Assembly: GCF_002355535.1 (NCBI RefSeq)
Contig: NZ_AP017457.1
Location: 1,240,001-1,304,000 of the forward strand
DNA from: Aurantimicrobium minutum
GTDB lineage: Bacteria > Actinomycetota > Actinomycetes > Actinomycetales > Microbacteriaceae
DNA: 64,000 nucleotides
Direction: 5' to 3'
In this document: positions 42,464 to 51,323 of the stretch, in pieces
Layout: every line of letters starts with the position of its first letter
How positions within the stretch are numbered: position 1 is the first letter of the stretch
Notes under the pieces: generated by a model
Told to the model about the DNA's origin: nothing
The model's input: the letters and a program-made list of their open reading frames with translations, nothing else
The model's database searches: none
Translations under genes and position numbers: made by a program

Positions 42464-44695
42464 ATGGGTGTTCCGAAGATGAGGTACGAGTTGTTCACTT
42501 GGACTAAGCGCATGCTCAAGCGCATTACAACTGCGTTGTCTTTTACGACTATTTTCGTCCTCCTCGGCACATCGGCTGTTCATGCTGTTTCGTCTTCTGA
42601 TCTCTACTTCAACTTGGTCGCATCAGATTCTGGGTCGTATAACCCTTCCTCCCCTGGAACTTGGCGTGACCTCTCATCTTTCGGGAGAAATGGCTCCATC
42701 ATTGGCGCGCTCAACTACAACAATGCGACCGGAGCTCTTGAGTTTCCAAATAGTGGTGCAAGCAATCTGGGAAGCAATTCCTATGTAGATATGGGGTCGG
42801 GCTTCAACAATTTTGGTAGCGGAATCACCATTGAATTTGAAGGCCATTTCGGCGCTTCCAATCAAGCTTGGGAACGAATTTTTGACTTTGGTAATGGAGA
42901 CGCAGCAGACAATATTTGGGTTGGCGTGCTGGGAGAGTCAAGTAATCCGAACGAACTTGCCATAGAAATCTTCCATGGCGCAACTGGTAAATCCCGCTGC
43001 ATCAGCACAAACCAAGCACTTCTAAATAACGGGCAAGCCGGTGTTTTTGCCAAATTCGTTATCACACTAGATGGCTCTAAGTGCCGAATGTACAAAAATG
43101 GAGCTGAGATAGATACAGCTGTTGGCCAGGTTAGCTTCTTCAACGATTCGAATGATTTAGGAAGTACCTACACTTCCTTGCCGCTCAACGTGACCCGAAC
43201 TAAAAATTACATAGGTAAGAGCAACTGGGGTACAGATGCTTCCTTCAACGGAGCTATCAAATACGTTCGCATTTACACATCTGCAATTTCTTCAGCAGAT
43301 GTTTCGAATAACTCCACAACCTATACGCTCACATACTCTTCCTCCGGATCAGATTCAGGTACAGTGCCAGCGGCGAAATCCGGTAACGGTCTCATCACAC
43401 TCGACGGCAACACAGGTTCACTTGTGAAGGCAGGCCACACGTTTGCTGGCTGGGCAAGCAGTGCCAATCAATCAACCGGTTCAACTGGCTCCTACAACCT
43501 CACGGCAAACACAACGCTCTATCCCGCTTTTGCTATCAACACATACAACGTGACATATGACGAGCAGGGTGGAAGTTCAGTCACCGATGGAACGTTCACA
43601 CACGGTGGTTCATTGACTTATCCCGCCAACCCCACCAAAAACGGCTACACATTCCAGGGCTGGTTTGATGCAAGCTCAGGCGGAAACCTCAAGACAGCAA
43701 GCGCAGTGGCCGCCTCAAATGCGAACGTCACCTTATACGCCCAATGGAGTGCTAATACCTACAACGTCACCTACGACGAACACGGCGGAAGCACCGTCAG
43801 CGACGGAAGCTATGTCTTCGGCAACACGTTGGTATTTCCTTCTGCACCGACACGTTCCGGTTATAGCTTCGCGGGATGGTTTGCTGCTGCCTCTGGTGGC
43901 CAGCCACTCACTGCATCAGGAGTTTCTAGTGGAACCTCGAACGTAACTTTGCATGCACAATGGACCCCACTCCCTGCTCAGACTGTTTCGTGGGCGCCGA
44001 CAAACACTTCGATCGCACGAAACCTGGCTTCAATCACCCCCTCGAGCTTGGCAACCACAAGCGGAGATGGACAGATCTCATACAGTGTGCTCGATGCGCG
44101 AACAACTGGTTGCTCTGTTGATAGCTCAACTGGCGTCGTTACCTTTACTGGCGTTGGTATATGTTCGGTTCGTGCAACTGCAGCATCCACAGCGAACTAT
44201 CTGGCTGACACACACGACGTGGACTTCACCATCACCTCATCTACGCCTGCTGTTTCCTTGGCGCTAGATATGACGACAGGCTCAACCGTTGCAAACTCGA
44301 CCGTCGACTATGCAGCTTCCGGACTTCAAAGCAACTCATCCTGGACCCTTGTTGTGCGTTCCAACCCGCAAACAATAGCGTCGGGTACTTTTAGCAGCAG
44401 CTTGCTATCAGGTTCGGCACAAATACCTTCAGGCCTCTCAGCAGGGTGGCACAGTATTACTTTGACTGGAACTGGCGCGAATGGTGAAACCATTTCCCAC
44501 GCAGTCTGGTTCGAAGTTAGTAACAGCGGTACATTGTTGCAAACTTCAGGAACAGGACCTTCCTCAGCCATATCGAGTCCGGCAAGTCTCGCTCAAACCG
44601 GAGCAAACACTAATTCTCTCTGGATGGGAGCGGCACTTCTCCTTACCGGAGCAACATTCCTCCTGCTCAGAAGATCTACCGCTGTCAACAAGTAG
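42464..44695 (+). CDS. LamG/InlB-repeat surface protein with LAQTG sorting signal
   Basis: 743 residues, exported and predicted to be sortase-anchored. A signal peptide ends near AVHA (residue 41). Residues 45-285 read as a LamG/concanavalin-like beta sandwich (YVDMGSGFNNFGSGITIEFE; NYIGKSNWGTDASFNGAIKY). Three InlB B-type repeats follow at about 290-361, 363-434 and 435-505 (TYNVTYDEQGGSSVTDG; GYTFQGWFD; VTLYAQW). Then come an Ig-like repeat with a Cys pair (510-595), a membrane-proximal domain (596-695) and LAQTG at 709-713 before a hydrophobic helix and RRSTAVNK. The start is uncertain: ATGs at 42464, 42479 and 42512 all lack a clear ribosome binding site. Confidence 0.85.
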   Translation: MGVPKMRYELFTWTKRMLKRITTALSFTTIFVLLGTSAVHAVSSSDLYFNLVASDSGSYNPSSPGTWRDLSSFGRNGSIIGALNYNNATGALEFPNSGASNLGSNSYVDMGSGFNNFGSGITIEFEGHFGASNQAWERIFDFGNGDAADNIWVGVLGESSNPNELAIEIFHGATGKSRCISTNQALLNNGQAGVFAKFVITLDGSKCRMYKNGAEIDTAVGQVSFFNDSNDLGSTYTSLPLNVTRTKNYIGKSNWGTDASFNGAIKYVRIYTSAISSADVSNNSTTYTLTYSSSGSDSGTVPAAKSGNGLITLDGNTGSLVKAGHTFAGWASSANQSTGSTGSYNLTANTTLYPAFAINTYNVTYDEQGGSSVTDGTFTHGGSLTYPANPTKNGYTFQGWFDASSGGNLKTASAVAASNANVTLYAQWSANTYNVTYDEHGGSTVSDGSYVFGNTLVFPSAPTRSGYSFAGWFAAASGGQPLTASGVSSGTSNVTLHAQWTPLPAQTVSWAPTNTSIARNLASITPSSLATTSGDGQISYSVLDARTTGCSVDSSTGVVTFTGVGICSVRATAASTANYLADTHDVDFTITSSTPAVSLALDMTTGSTVANSTVDYAASGLQSNSSWTLVVRSNPQTIASGTFSSSLLSGSAQIPSGLSAGWHSITLTGTGANGETISHAVWFEVSNSGTLLQTSGTGPSSAISSPASLAQTGANTNSLWMGAALLLTGATFLLLRRSTAVNK

Positions 44696-44715
44696 TTTTT
44701 GCGTCGGCTCTCTAG

Positions 44716-45063
44716 CTAAACAGACTCTGCTGGTTCGTTTTCCAACAAAGTCTTCTTGGCTAGCTGGCGTTCACGCATGGCCATGAACAGGGGGAACGTG
44801 AAGGCCATCGCGGTCACACCTGAGAGCAGGATATACAGCCACACACGCTTCATTCCAATACGTCGAGATTCGGTGATCATGAACACCACGACAGCGATGG
44901 CAACGATAGTGAGATCGGCCGAGAGGACCCAGTCAACTGCAGACCCGAACCAGGCACCCAGGTAGTCTTCCTGATTCATCACAGCTATGCCGTTGAAAAT
45001 CCAAGCAGTGATCAGTCCCGCAATGGAGAGCACGAGATAAACCCAGAACAGCTTCTTATGCAT
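44716..45063 (-). CDS. small DUF2834-like membrane protein
   Basis: 115 residues with three hydrophobic segments (LFWVYLVLSIAGLITAWIFN, LTIVAIAVVVFMI, WLYILLSGVTAMAFTFPLFM), the pattern of DUF2834 proteins. Ends with a charged tail. Convergent with the LAQTG gene and divergent from the CPBP-like gene. Function unknown. Confidence 0.7.
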   Translation of the reverse strand: MHKKLFWVYLVLSIAGLITAWIFNGIAVMNQEDYLGAWFGSAVDWVLSADLTIVAIAVVVFMITESRRIGMKRVWLYILLSGVTAMAFTFPLFMAMRERQLAKKTLLENEPAESV

Positions 45064-45170
45064 GATGTATTGCCCCTCAGTCGTGACTTCACCCTAGCGC
45101 GTGAGCACTCAAACTAAATGCTTGAAATTTGCTGTGAGTACACCGAACCATCGTCACCTACTCTTGAGGC

Positions 45171-46007
45171 ATGACTGCCAGTGCGCCCAGTTTTACCCTG
45201 CCCGCAACTCAGTGGACCCAGGCTCGGATGTTTCTCTCCGCGCTGTTAGTTGTCAGTTCTGCTCCGCTGTTTTTTGTTTTCCACACCTCGTGGGGATACC
45301 TCACCGTTGTTGCAGGACTCGCTCTCGCGTTCTCGATCTCATGGCGCTTTGCTAGGGACCTTCTGCTCATCGCCATTCCCCTGGTGGGAATCGAACAGAT
45401 CTCTCTCAAAGCCAATCTTGAATGGGGCAACATCGCCCTCATGGGAACAGTGCTGGTTCTGGCTGTTGCTGTGCCCTACTCACTGAGTAGGTGGGTATTC
45501 AAAGACCATGCGATTACGTTCCCGGGTAGACCCGGACAACCGTGGACCAGGCTGGAGTGGATCTGGCTTGGATTAGTTCTCATCTTGGGATGGCTCATCC
45601 TGCCGGTGTATTTCATTGGCTCGGGAAGTTACCTCAACTGGCCCGCAGTGGCCGAGCCGTCCGAAATTGCTCGACTTTTTGTCGGCGTTGGCTTTGTTGG
45701 CATCTGGGATGAACTCTTCTTCATCTGCACCATCTTCGCGCTGCTCAGGCGACACTTCCCGTTGTGGGTTGCCAACGGTTTGCAAGCCATCGTTTTTGTC
45801 TCGTTTCTGTGGGAACTCGGGTACCGCTCGTGGGGGCCGCTACTCACTATTCCGTTCGCGCTTATTCAGGCGTGGATTTTTGAGAAGAGTAAATCGGTCT
45901 ACTACGTGATTACCGTGCACTTACTCTTTGACGTTGTTGTCTTCTTGGTACTGATTTATGCCTACCACCCTCAGTGGGCTCCCATCTTCTTGTTCCCAGC
46001 ACCCTAA
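45171..46007 (+). CDS. CPBP-family-like membrane protein with degenerate active site
   Basis: 278 residues with about eight membrane segments. The region VGIWDELFFICTIFALLRRH corresponds to the EExxxR motif of CAAX/CPBP intramembrane proteases, and VITVHLLFDVVVFLV to the HxxxN/D motif. The first Glu is Asp, the Arg position is not matched, and the middle FxxxH motif reads FVSFLWELG without the His. It may be inactive as a protease or belong to a divergent subfamily. No bacteriocin genes are nearby. Confidence 0.7.
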   Translation: MTASAPSFTLPATQWTQARMFLSALLVVSSAPLFFVFHTSWGYLTVVAGLALAFSISWRFARDLLLIAIPLVGIEQISLKANLEWGNIALMGTVLVLAVAVPYSLSRWVFKDHAITFPGRPGQPWTRLEWIWLGLVLILGWLILPVYFIGSGSYLNWPAVAEPSEIARLFVGVGFVGIWDELFFICTIFALLRRHFPLWVANGLQAIVFVSFLWELGYRSWGPLLTIPFALIQAWIFEKSKSVYYVITVHLLFDVVVFLVLIYAYHPQWAPIFLFPAP

Positions 46008-46107
46008 GTTCAACCTGCCATTGGCTTGCAAGTTGAGCAGTTATCCACAGTTTGCACATCACTATCTCGTTACGGCAGGCAGGCCGATATGCGATATACA
46101 AATCGCC

Positions 46108-48867
46108 TTAGGAAACATGCTTTCTCCGGAGACCAAACAAGTAGAGCCCCATCAGTAACAGAGTTATTGCCACCACAGCAGAATTAACCACGGTTAGGCC
46201 TGTCTTGGGCAATCCGGCTGGAGTTATTGCATCCTGTGAAGGCTCTGTTGTTTGAGATGCGAGCAATGTACCAGTAGGGCTGACTTCAAACCAGATAGCA
46301 GTAGAAACCAGGCCCCCGTTAATGCTGGTTCCAGAAAGCGTCAAAGAATGCCAGCCCTCTGGGAGACCAGCAGGTAGCGACGTAGAGCCAGTTACTGCAC
46401 CAAGCGAACCAATGTTTCCGCTTGCAAGTGTCTGTGGTGTTGATCGTAAGACGAGATTCCAGGAAGCACCCGGTTGTAATCCAGTAGTTGCGTAGTCCAC
46501 GGGTGCCTGAGACACCGAGTTACCTACTGCAACATCCAGGGTCAGCGACATAGTTGTGGTGGTGCTTCCAATAGTAAAAGTGACGTCCTTATATGCGGAG
46601 CTATACGTTGCATTTGCATTTGCCGTAGCACGGATGACACAGACACCTGCTGAGGTGAAACTCACAACCCCCGACGCATTCCCAACCGTGCATTGTGAGG
46701 TGGTGTCGGATTGAACACTGTATGTGATGTTTCCCGTTCCACTAGTTGTGGCAAGGGCAGAGGGGGTCAGTGGTGAAGCGTTTGCCAGAACCTGTGTATT
46801 GCTTGGTGCCCATGTGACGGTTTGGCTCTGCGGGACTGTGATGGTGAACACAACATCCTTATATGCCATTGCCTCAGTTGCTGTTCCAGCAGCAGTTGCA
46901 CGAACAACACAGTCCCCTGCGGATGCAAACGAAATCACTGGAGGGTTTGAGCCAGAAATGGTGCAACCTGTAGTACCCGCATTGTTCGCTGAGTAGCTGA
47001 TTGCTCCCGTACCAGAGGATGTAGCTGAAGAATTTGGTGTGAGTTGACCAGCACTCGATGCTGCGGATGTATTACTAGGAGACCAAGTCACTGTTTGTGC
47101 AGTCAGCGCTGACGTAATCGTGACTGAGGTAGGAGTAGTAAATGGGGCCAAGTAGTAGTTGTTTGCATTAGCACCATTCAAGGTGAGGCCAGATACATAG
47201 GAGACAGAATATGTCCCCGTTCCTACTGACGGCGGAATCGAATACTGAGCAGTGCCGGTGGGGGAAGCTAAACCTAGAGAACTCAGGTTTTGTGTTGTTC
47301 CTGCAGCATCGACTATCACGTAAGTCATTGTGCTGTAGGTGCCGTCTGTCGGAGCAATAACCTTCACATATAAGGGGATTTGCGGTAACGCTTGTCCCAA
47401 AAGAATAGGCATAGCACCTTGAGGGAGTGTCCACACTGTAGGACTAAACCCCGTTGGCAATGAAGTGTATGTAGAGTTTGTGACTCCGGCGTAACTGTTT
47501 ACCGTATTTTGAGGCGGAGTTGTAATCGTTGCCCCCAAGGTCCGATACGTCGTATAGCTAGAAAAAACGCCGCCCGTGGGTTGAACAGGTACCCATTGCC
47601 TCCATCCTGCGATTCCTCCGCTTGAGGTGCTAGACGCACTGATGCTACTCCAAGAGAAGGAGTCCGTTACCGATGAAGTTTCGTCTCCAATCAATACACC
47701 CACGATTCCACCTGAGCCGTAGTAGGTGCCCTGACGCAAACCTTCAACAATTGCTCCTGTTGTATATGTTCGAGCAATTTCGACGTGCACAGAACCAGAA
47801 CCTGGTTGATTGTTGTACACATCACCGATCAGTCCACCGATGGCAACAATTTGAGTAGTAGTGCCTGCGGCACTCACACTTGCCGAGGAATGTGAGTCAC
47901 TGACGTAGAGGCTTCCGTTATTCAAGCTGCCAATGAGGCCACCGGCGAAATATATTCGTTGCTGATCATTGCCGGCCGTCTCTTGTGCTACTACAGAACC
48001 GGAGCTCCACACGTTTGAAATTGACGTTGAATACGCTGCAGGATTTGAAACGCTAACTGAAGAATCTCCGACGCTACCAACCAAAATTCCGACACGTATA
48101 TTGTTGGAAAAACTTGTAGAGGTCGTTTGAACAAAGGCGTTAGTGACACCCAAGTTTCGAATGGTTGCGCCTCGAAGCTCAGAAAAAAATCCAAGATTCG
48201 TCGCAGGGCCCGCAGCAGCTGTAATTCGTAAACCCGAAACTTCATTACCAAGACCGTCAAAAACCGAGGCGAAGGCTCCTGATACTAATGAATTTGTATA
48301 GGTATCAGTAAGCGAAATTGATCGACCAAGGGCAATGTTGGTTGATGACGAAGTCAAAGCAATTAACTGAGCTTTGGTGTTCACCACGTTAAACGTTTGT
48401 GAATTAATTTTAAGGTTGGGTGTAGCACCCGTGAGTTGAATACTCGCGCCCAAATCGGATGCCAATTTGTAGAGCGGTGTGGAAGTTAGTTCTACACCGG
48501 CACTTGCTCCTGAGGCTTTGATTGAAGCATTGATGTTTAGAGTGCCCGAAGAGGTGAGAGTGAGCTTTGAGGATGAAGTCCACGCTATTTCTGAATTGAT
48601 AACAATCTTTGTCGATGAAATTTCAGTATTGCCCGAGGCTAAAGAAGCAACCACATCCGAAGCGTTAATGTTGACTGGCCCGGTTGAGGATATGACTCCG
48701 TTGGCTTTCGTCCAGCCGTTACCCTCTGCAGCACCTCCGGCAGCGACGATAGTAATCTCAGAAACACTCGCCTGTGCTGGTGTTGTTTGAAAACTTACGA
48801 AAAACCCAACCACAAACACCATCGCCTGCAATAGACGAAGTTGTTTATGAATCGACTTAATCGACAT
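46108..48867 (-). CDS. large repetitive surface protein with LPKTG sorting signal
   Basis: 919 residues from the ATG at 48867, chosen because GGAGG (complement of 48876-48880) lies eight bases upstream; the frame is open 15 codons further. A signal peptide ends near PAQA. The N-terminal half is beta-rich and resembles adhesin solenoids (KLTLTSSGTLNINASIKASG), with GLUG-like GNEVSGLRI and RGATIRNLGVTNAFV. Two Ig-like Cys-pair repeats begin at SALTAQTVTWSPSNT and VPQSQTVTWAPSNT. The shared membrane-proximal domain starts near residue 770. LPKTG is at 886-890, followed by a hydrophobic helix and RRKHVS. It is the only LP-type signal among five. Confidence 0.85.
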   Translation of the reverse strand: MSIKSIHKQLRLLQAMVFVVGFFVSFQTTPAQASVSEITIVAAGGAAEGNGWTKANGVISSTGPVNINASDVVASLASGNTEISSTKIVINSEIAWTSSSKLTLTSSGTLNINASIKASGASAGVELTSTPLYKLASDLGASIQLTGATPNLKINSQTFNVVNTKAQLIALTSSSTNIALGRSISLTDTYTNSLVSGAFASVFDGLGNEVSGLRITAAAGPATNLGFFSELRGATIRNLGVTNAFVQTTSTSFSNNIRVGILVGSVGDSSVSVSNPAAYSTSISNVWSSGSVVAQETAGNDQQRIYFAGGLIGSLNNGSLYVSDSHSSASVSAAGTTTQIVAIGGLIGDVYNNQPGSGSVHVEIARTYTTGAIVEGLRQGTYYGSGGIVGVLIGDETSSVTDSFSWSSISASSTSSGGIAGWRQWVPVQPTGGVFSSYTTYRTLGATITTPPQNTVNSYAGVTNSTYTSLPTGFSPTVWTLPQGAMPILLGQALPQIPLYVKVIAPTDGTYSTMTYVIVDAAGTTQNLSSLGLASPTGTAQYSIPPSVGTGTYSVSYVSGLTLNGANANNYYLAPFTTPTSVTITSALTAQTVTWSPSNTSAASSAGQLTPNSSATSSGTGAISYSANNAGTTGCTISGSNPPVISFASAGDCVVRATAAGTATEAMAYKDVVFTITVPQSQTVTWAPSNTQVLANASPLTPSALATTSGTGNITYSVQSDTTSQCTVGNASGVVSFTSAGVCVIRATANANATYSSAYKDVTFTIGSTTTTMSLTLDVAVGNSVSQAPVDYATTGLQPGASWNLVLRSTPQTLASGNIGSLGAVTGSTSLPAGLPEGWHSLTLSGTSINGGLVSTAIWFEVSPTGTLLASQTTEPSQDAITPAGLPKTGLTVVNSAVVAITLLLMGLYLFGLRRKHVS

Positions 48868-48913
48868 ACAAAATGCCTCCAACGAAATGGTAGAAAACGC
48901 CTCGAAAACCAAC

Positions 48914-48947
48914 AGGCAGATTCAGTGGTACACCACTGAATCTGCCT
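48914..48947 (-). terminator. terminator after the delta-60 gene
   Basis: AGGCAGATTCAGTGGT (48914-48929) is the perfect reverse complement of ACCACTGAATCTGCCT (48932-48947). The minus strand continues GTTGGTTTTCG. It lies 14 bp past the stop of the LAETG gene. Confidence 0.8.
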
Positions 48948-48961
48948 CACTCGGACCGGCT

Positions 48962-50443
48962 CTAGCCTTGCTGTCCTCGGTGTAGCGAGTACGCCAGCAA
49001 TAGAAGTCCAGATACCGTCGAAACTCCAAAGGTGCCTAAGAGCATCCAGTTGAATGACCCAGTTTCTGCCAATGCGGGAGAGCTAGTTATTGTTACGCCA
49101 TTCGAAGACTGACTGTTGTTTGCGGAATTAGCGTTGTTTACCGCAGCGCGAACGGCAGCATCAGCAGGAACATTTGTAAGCTTGGCAAAATTACCAATTG
49201 CTGTTCCGTTATAAGAACTAAATGCTCCACCAATCAGTACATCACCATTTGAAATCTCAGTTATTGGGACAATGTAGGGATTAGCACTAAAGCCAGTTCC
49301 TGCAGAGAAATTGGGATCAAGCGTACCGGTCGATGATAGTCGAACCATGCTCTTTACAGCCGAACCATTGTAAGTAGTAAACGACCCCGCCACGTAGATG
49401 CTTCCGTCAGAAGCCACAGTGACTCCAGTTGCGCGTTGGCCACCAGCAAATCCAGCCCCACCAGAATTAAATGAACTGTCAAGGGTTCCTGAGGAGCTTA
49501 ATTTGATGAGATAGCCCTGAGGGGTAGAGTTCACACCGGTGAAAAATCCGGCAACGAATATTTGATTTCCTGAAAGAGAGAAATCCATTACAAACTTCAT
49601 TGCCCCAGTAAGTTGGGGCGTGAATGTTGTGTCGGGAGAGCCGTCGGCATTCAAACGTGCAATACCTATTGGAACTGGTTTACTCGCCGCAGTATAAATA
49701 CTTGAACTCAGAGTCGTAAATGTTCCACCAACGAGTATCTTTCCATCAGGTTGAACTTCTAAGGCTACGACTGTCCCGTCGCCTGAACCAGGAACACCAG
49801 CACCAAGATTTGAATTGAAGGTCGTGTCGAGTGTGCCGGTTGAAGATAATTTTGCGATTCGTCCCACTGGGGTTCCAGGGCTTGTCTGACCTGTAACCAT
49901 AAATTCGCCAACGACCAAAATGCTTCCGTCGCTCAGAACGCTAACCCGCTGTCCATATGGATTAGTGTTCCACGCAGCAAAGGGTGCAAATGGAGAGACG
50001 AAGGAGCTGTCAAATGATCCATTTGAATTAAGACGAACAATCCCTTGAGAGGTATTGCCGTTGAAAGACCTAAATGAGCCAGTAACAACAATTTTGCCAT
50101 CCGGCTGAAGCGCCAAGCCCTTTGGGCAAAGAGAAAGACTGACTGTTGGAAATCCCGTTCCGACGTTAAGAGTTTGGTCAATTGAACCGTCAGCGTTCAG
50201 CCGGACAATCATTGGCGCATTTATGCCGTTGTATTGGGTGAAATTCCCAACAGCAACTATTTTCCCGTCTGGCTGAACGACAAACTCATTAACAGTTCCA
50301 TTGAATCCGCTTCCAGAGCCTCCGAACGTGCTACTCAAAGTTCCATCACTAGCTGTGACGACTGCAAAAGCAGTCTGAGAACCAGCCGATGCGAATACGA
50401 TTGCGGCAATCGTGATGAGAATAGTCACCAATTTACGCTTCAT
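48962..50443 (-). CDS. delta-60 repeat surface protein with LAETG sorting signal
   Basis: 493 residues from the ATG at 50443, which has AAGG six bases upstream. Signal peptide ending near TAFA. About seven delta-60 (DUF5122) repeats of the form VxxxxDGKIxVxGxFxxxNG...RLxxDGxxDxxF, for example QPDGKIVAVGNFTQYNG and QPDGKILVGGTFTTL, which usually fold as beta-propeller blades. LAETG is at residues 458-462, followed by a hydrophobic helix and a short basic tail. Neighbour of the LPKTG gene but separated by a strong terminator. Confidence 0.88.
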   Translation of the reverse strand: MKRKLVTILITIAAIVFASAGSQTAFAVVTASDGTLSSTFGGSGSGFNGTVNEFVVQPDGKIVAVGNFTQYNGINAPMIVRLNADGSIDQTLNVGTGFPTVSLSLCPKGLALQPDGKIVVTGSFRSFNGNTSQGIVRLNSNGSFDSSFVSPFAPFAAWNTNPYGQRVSVLSDGSILVVGEFMVTGQTSPGTPVGRIAKLSSTGTLDTTFNSNLGAGVPGSGDGTVVALEVQPDGKILVGGTFTTLSSSIYTAASKPVPIGIARLNADGSPDTTFTPQLTGAMKFVMDFSLSGNQIFVAGFFTGVNSTPQGYLIKLSSSGTLDSSFNSGGAGFAGGQRATGVTVASDGSIYVAGSFTTYNGSAVKSMVRLSSTGTLDPNFSAGTGFSANPYIVPITEISNGDVLIGGAFSSYNGTAIGNFAKLTNVPADAAVRAAVNNANSANNSQSSNGVTITSSPALAETGSFNWMLLGTFGVSTVSGLLLLAYSLHRGQQG

Positions 50444-50672
50444 AACCATCCTTCACCTGAGGGCATATCGGCAACAACGAGACGGAAAGTTGCCTCTCGA
50501 AAAACTACAAACCCAAAAAGCAGAACTCATTGCATTTCAGGGGCTGGCTATTGAAATTGTGGCTTTTGCCCAGTAAAGAGCGAGAAGAGTGAATCAGGTG
50601 TACACCCCTGAATTCGAGGTCAGGTAAGACTCAAAGGATGAGAAACTGGCAACACCTCGAAAGGTTGTTTTG
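50444..50672. other. intergenic region before the two-component operon
   Basis: 229 bp between divergent genes. Contains the 10-bp palindrome GGTGTACACC (50597-50606), 67 bp before the response regulator, as a possible operator. Otherwise nothing recognised. Confidence 0.35.
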
Positions 50673-51323
50673 ATGTTTCAGCGTCGAATTCTCGTTGTCG
50701 AAGATGACGAGTTCACTGGCTCGCTTATCACCACTGCTCTAACCAGCGCTGGCTTTCAAGCTCAGCTAGCGACCTCTGCCCTCTCAGCGAAACGCGCTCT
50801 GCGTGAATTCGATCCAGACGCTGTGCTCGTCGATATCGATTTAGGTATTGGTCCCAACGGAATTGAATTTGTTCAATTGGTGAGAAAGATCAGACCTGAC
50901 ATCACACCCATTCTTCTCAGCAGACACGGCGACACGGTCAGCGCGGGCATGAAAGATGCCCGCATCCCCGATGGCGTTGCATATTTGCGTAAGAGCATTA
51001 TCAAGTCAACAGAAAGTTTGGTGAATGCGGTTCAAGACGCAATGCGCGGGCGAACTGAATCTCTCAGGCATGACAGGCAGCGGGCTGGGGGCCTCGGAAT
51101 GCTAACGAAAACCCAACGCGAGATTCTGCAAATGATGTCCCAAGGACTTTCGAATAAAGAAATTGCTCGGCAAAGAGGTGTAACCCTGTCTTCTGTCGAA
51201 CAAGTTATTCGAAGTATTTTTAAGGTCTTTGGCTTATCTCAAGACGATCTCATTTCTCCCCGAGTTGAGGCAGTAAGAATTTTTGTCGCCGAAAGTGGTC
51301 TTCCTAAGCGCCCATCATCATGA
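50673..51323 (+). CDS. LuxR-family response regulator
   Basis: 216 residues from the ATG at 50673 (AAAGG eight bases upstream). Receiver domain with acidic pocket EDDE at residues 10-13 and phospho-acceptor Asp54 in VLVDIDLG. C-terminal LuxR helix-turn-helix LTKTQREILQMMSQGLSNKE then IARQRGVTLSSVEQVIRSIF. Overlaps the sensor kinase by four bases (ATGA), so the pair is translationally coupled. Targets are unknown; the flanking surface-protein genes are obvious candidates by position only. Confidence 0.9.
   Translation: MFQRRILVVEDDEFTGSLITTALTSAGFQAQLATSALSAKRALREFDPDAVLVDIDLGIGPNGIEFVQLVRKIRPDITPILLSRHGDTVSAGMKDARIPDGVAYLRKSIIKSTESLVNAVQDAMRGRTESLRHDRQRAGGLGMLTKTQREILQMMSQGLSNKEIARQRGVTLSSVEQVIRSIFKVFGLSQDDLISPRVEAVRIFVAESGLPKRPSS

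Noticed and set aside
46041-46049. Perfect DnaA box TTATCCACA
   Set aside because: Only one copy, with no cluster of boxes and no dnaA, dnaN or rpmH nearby, so it is not an origin.
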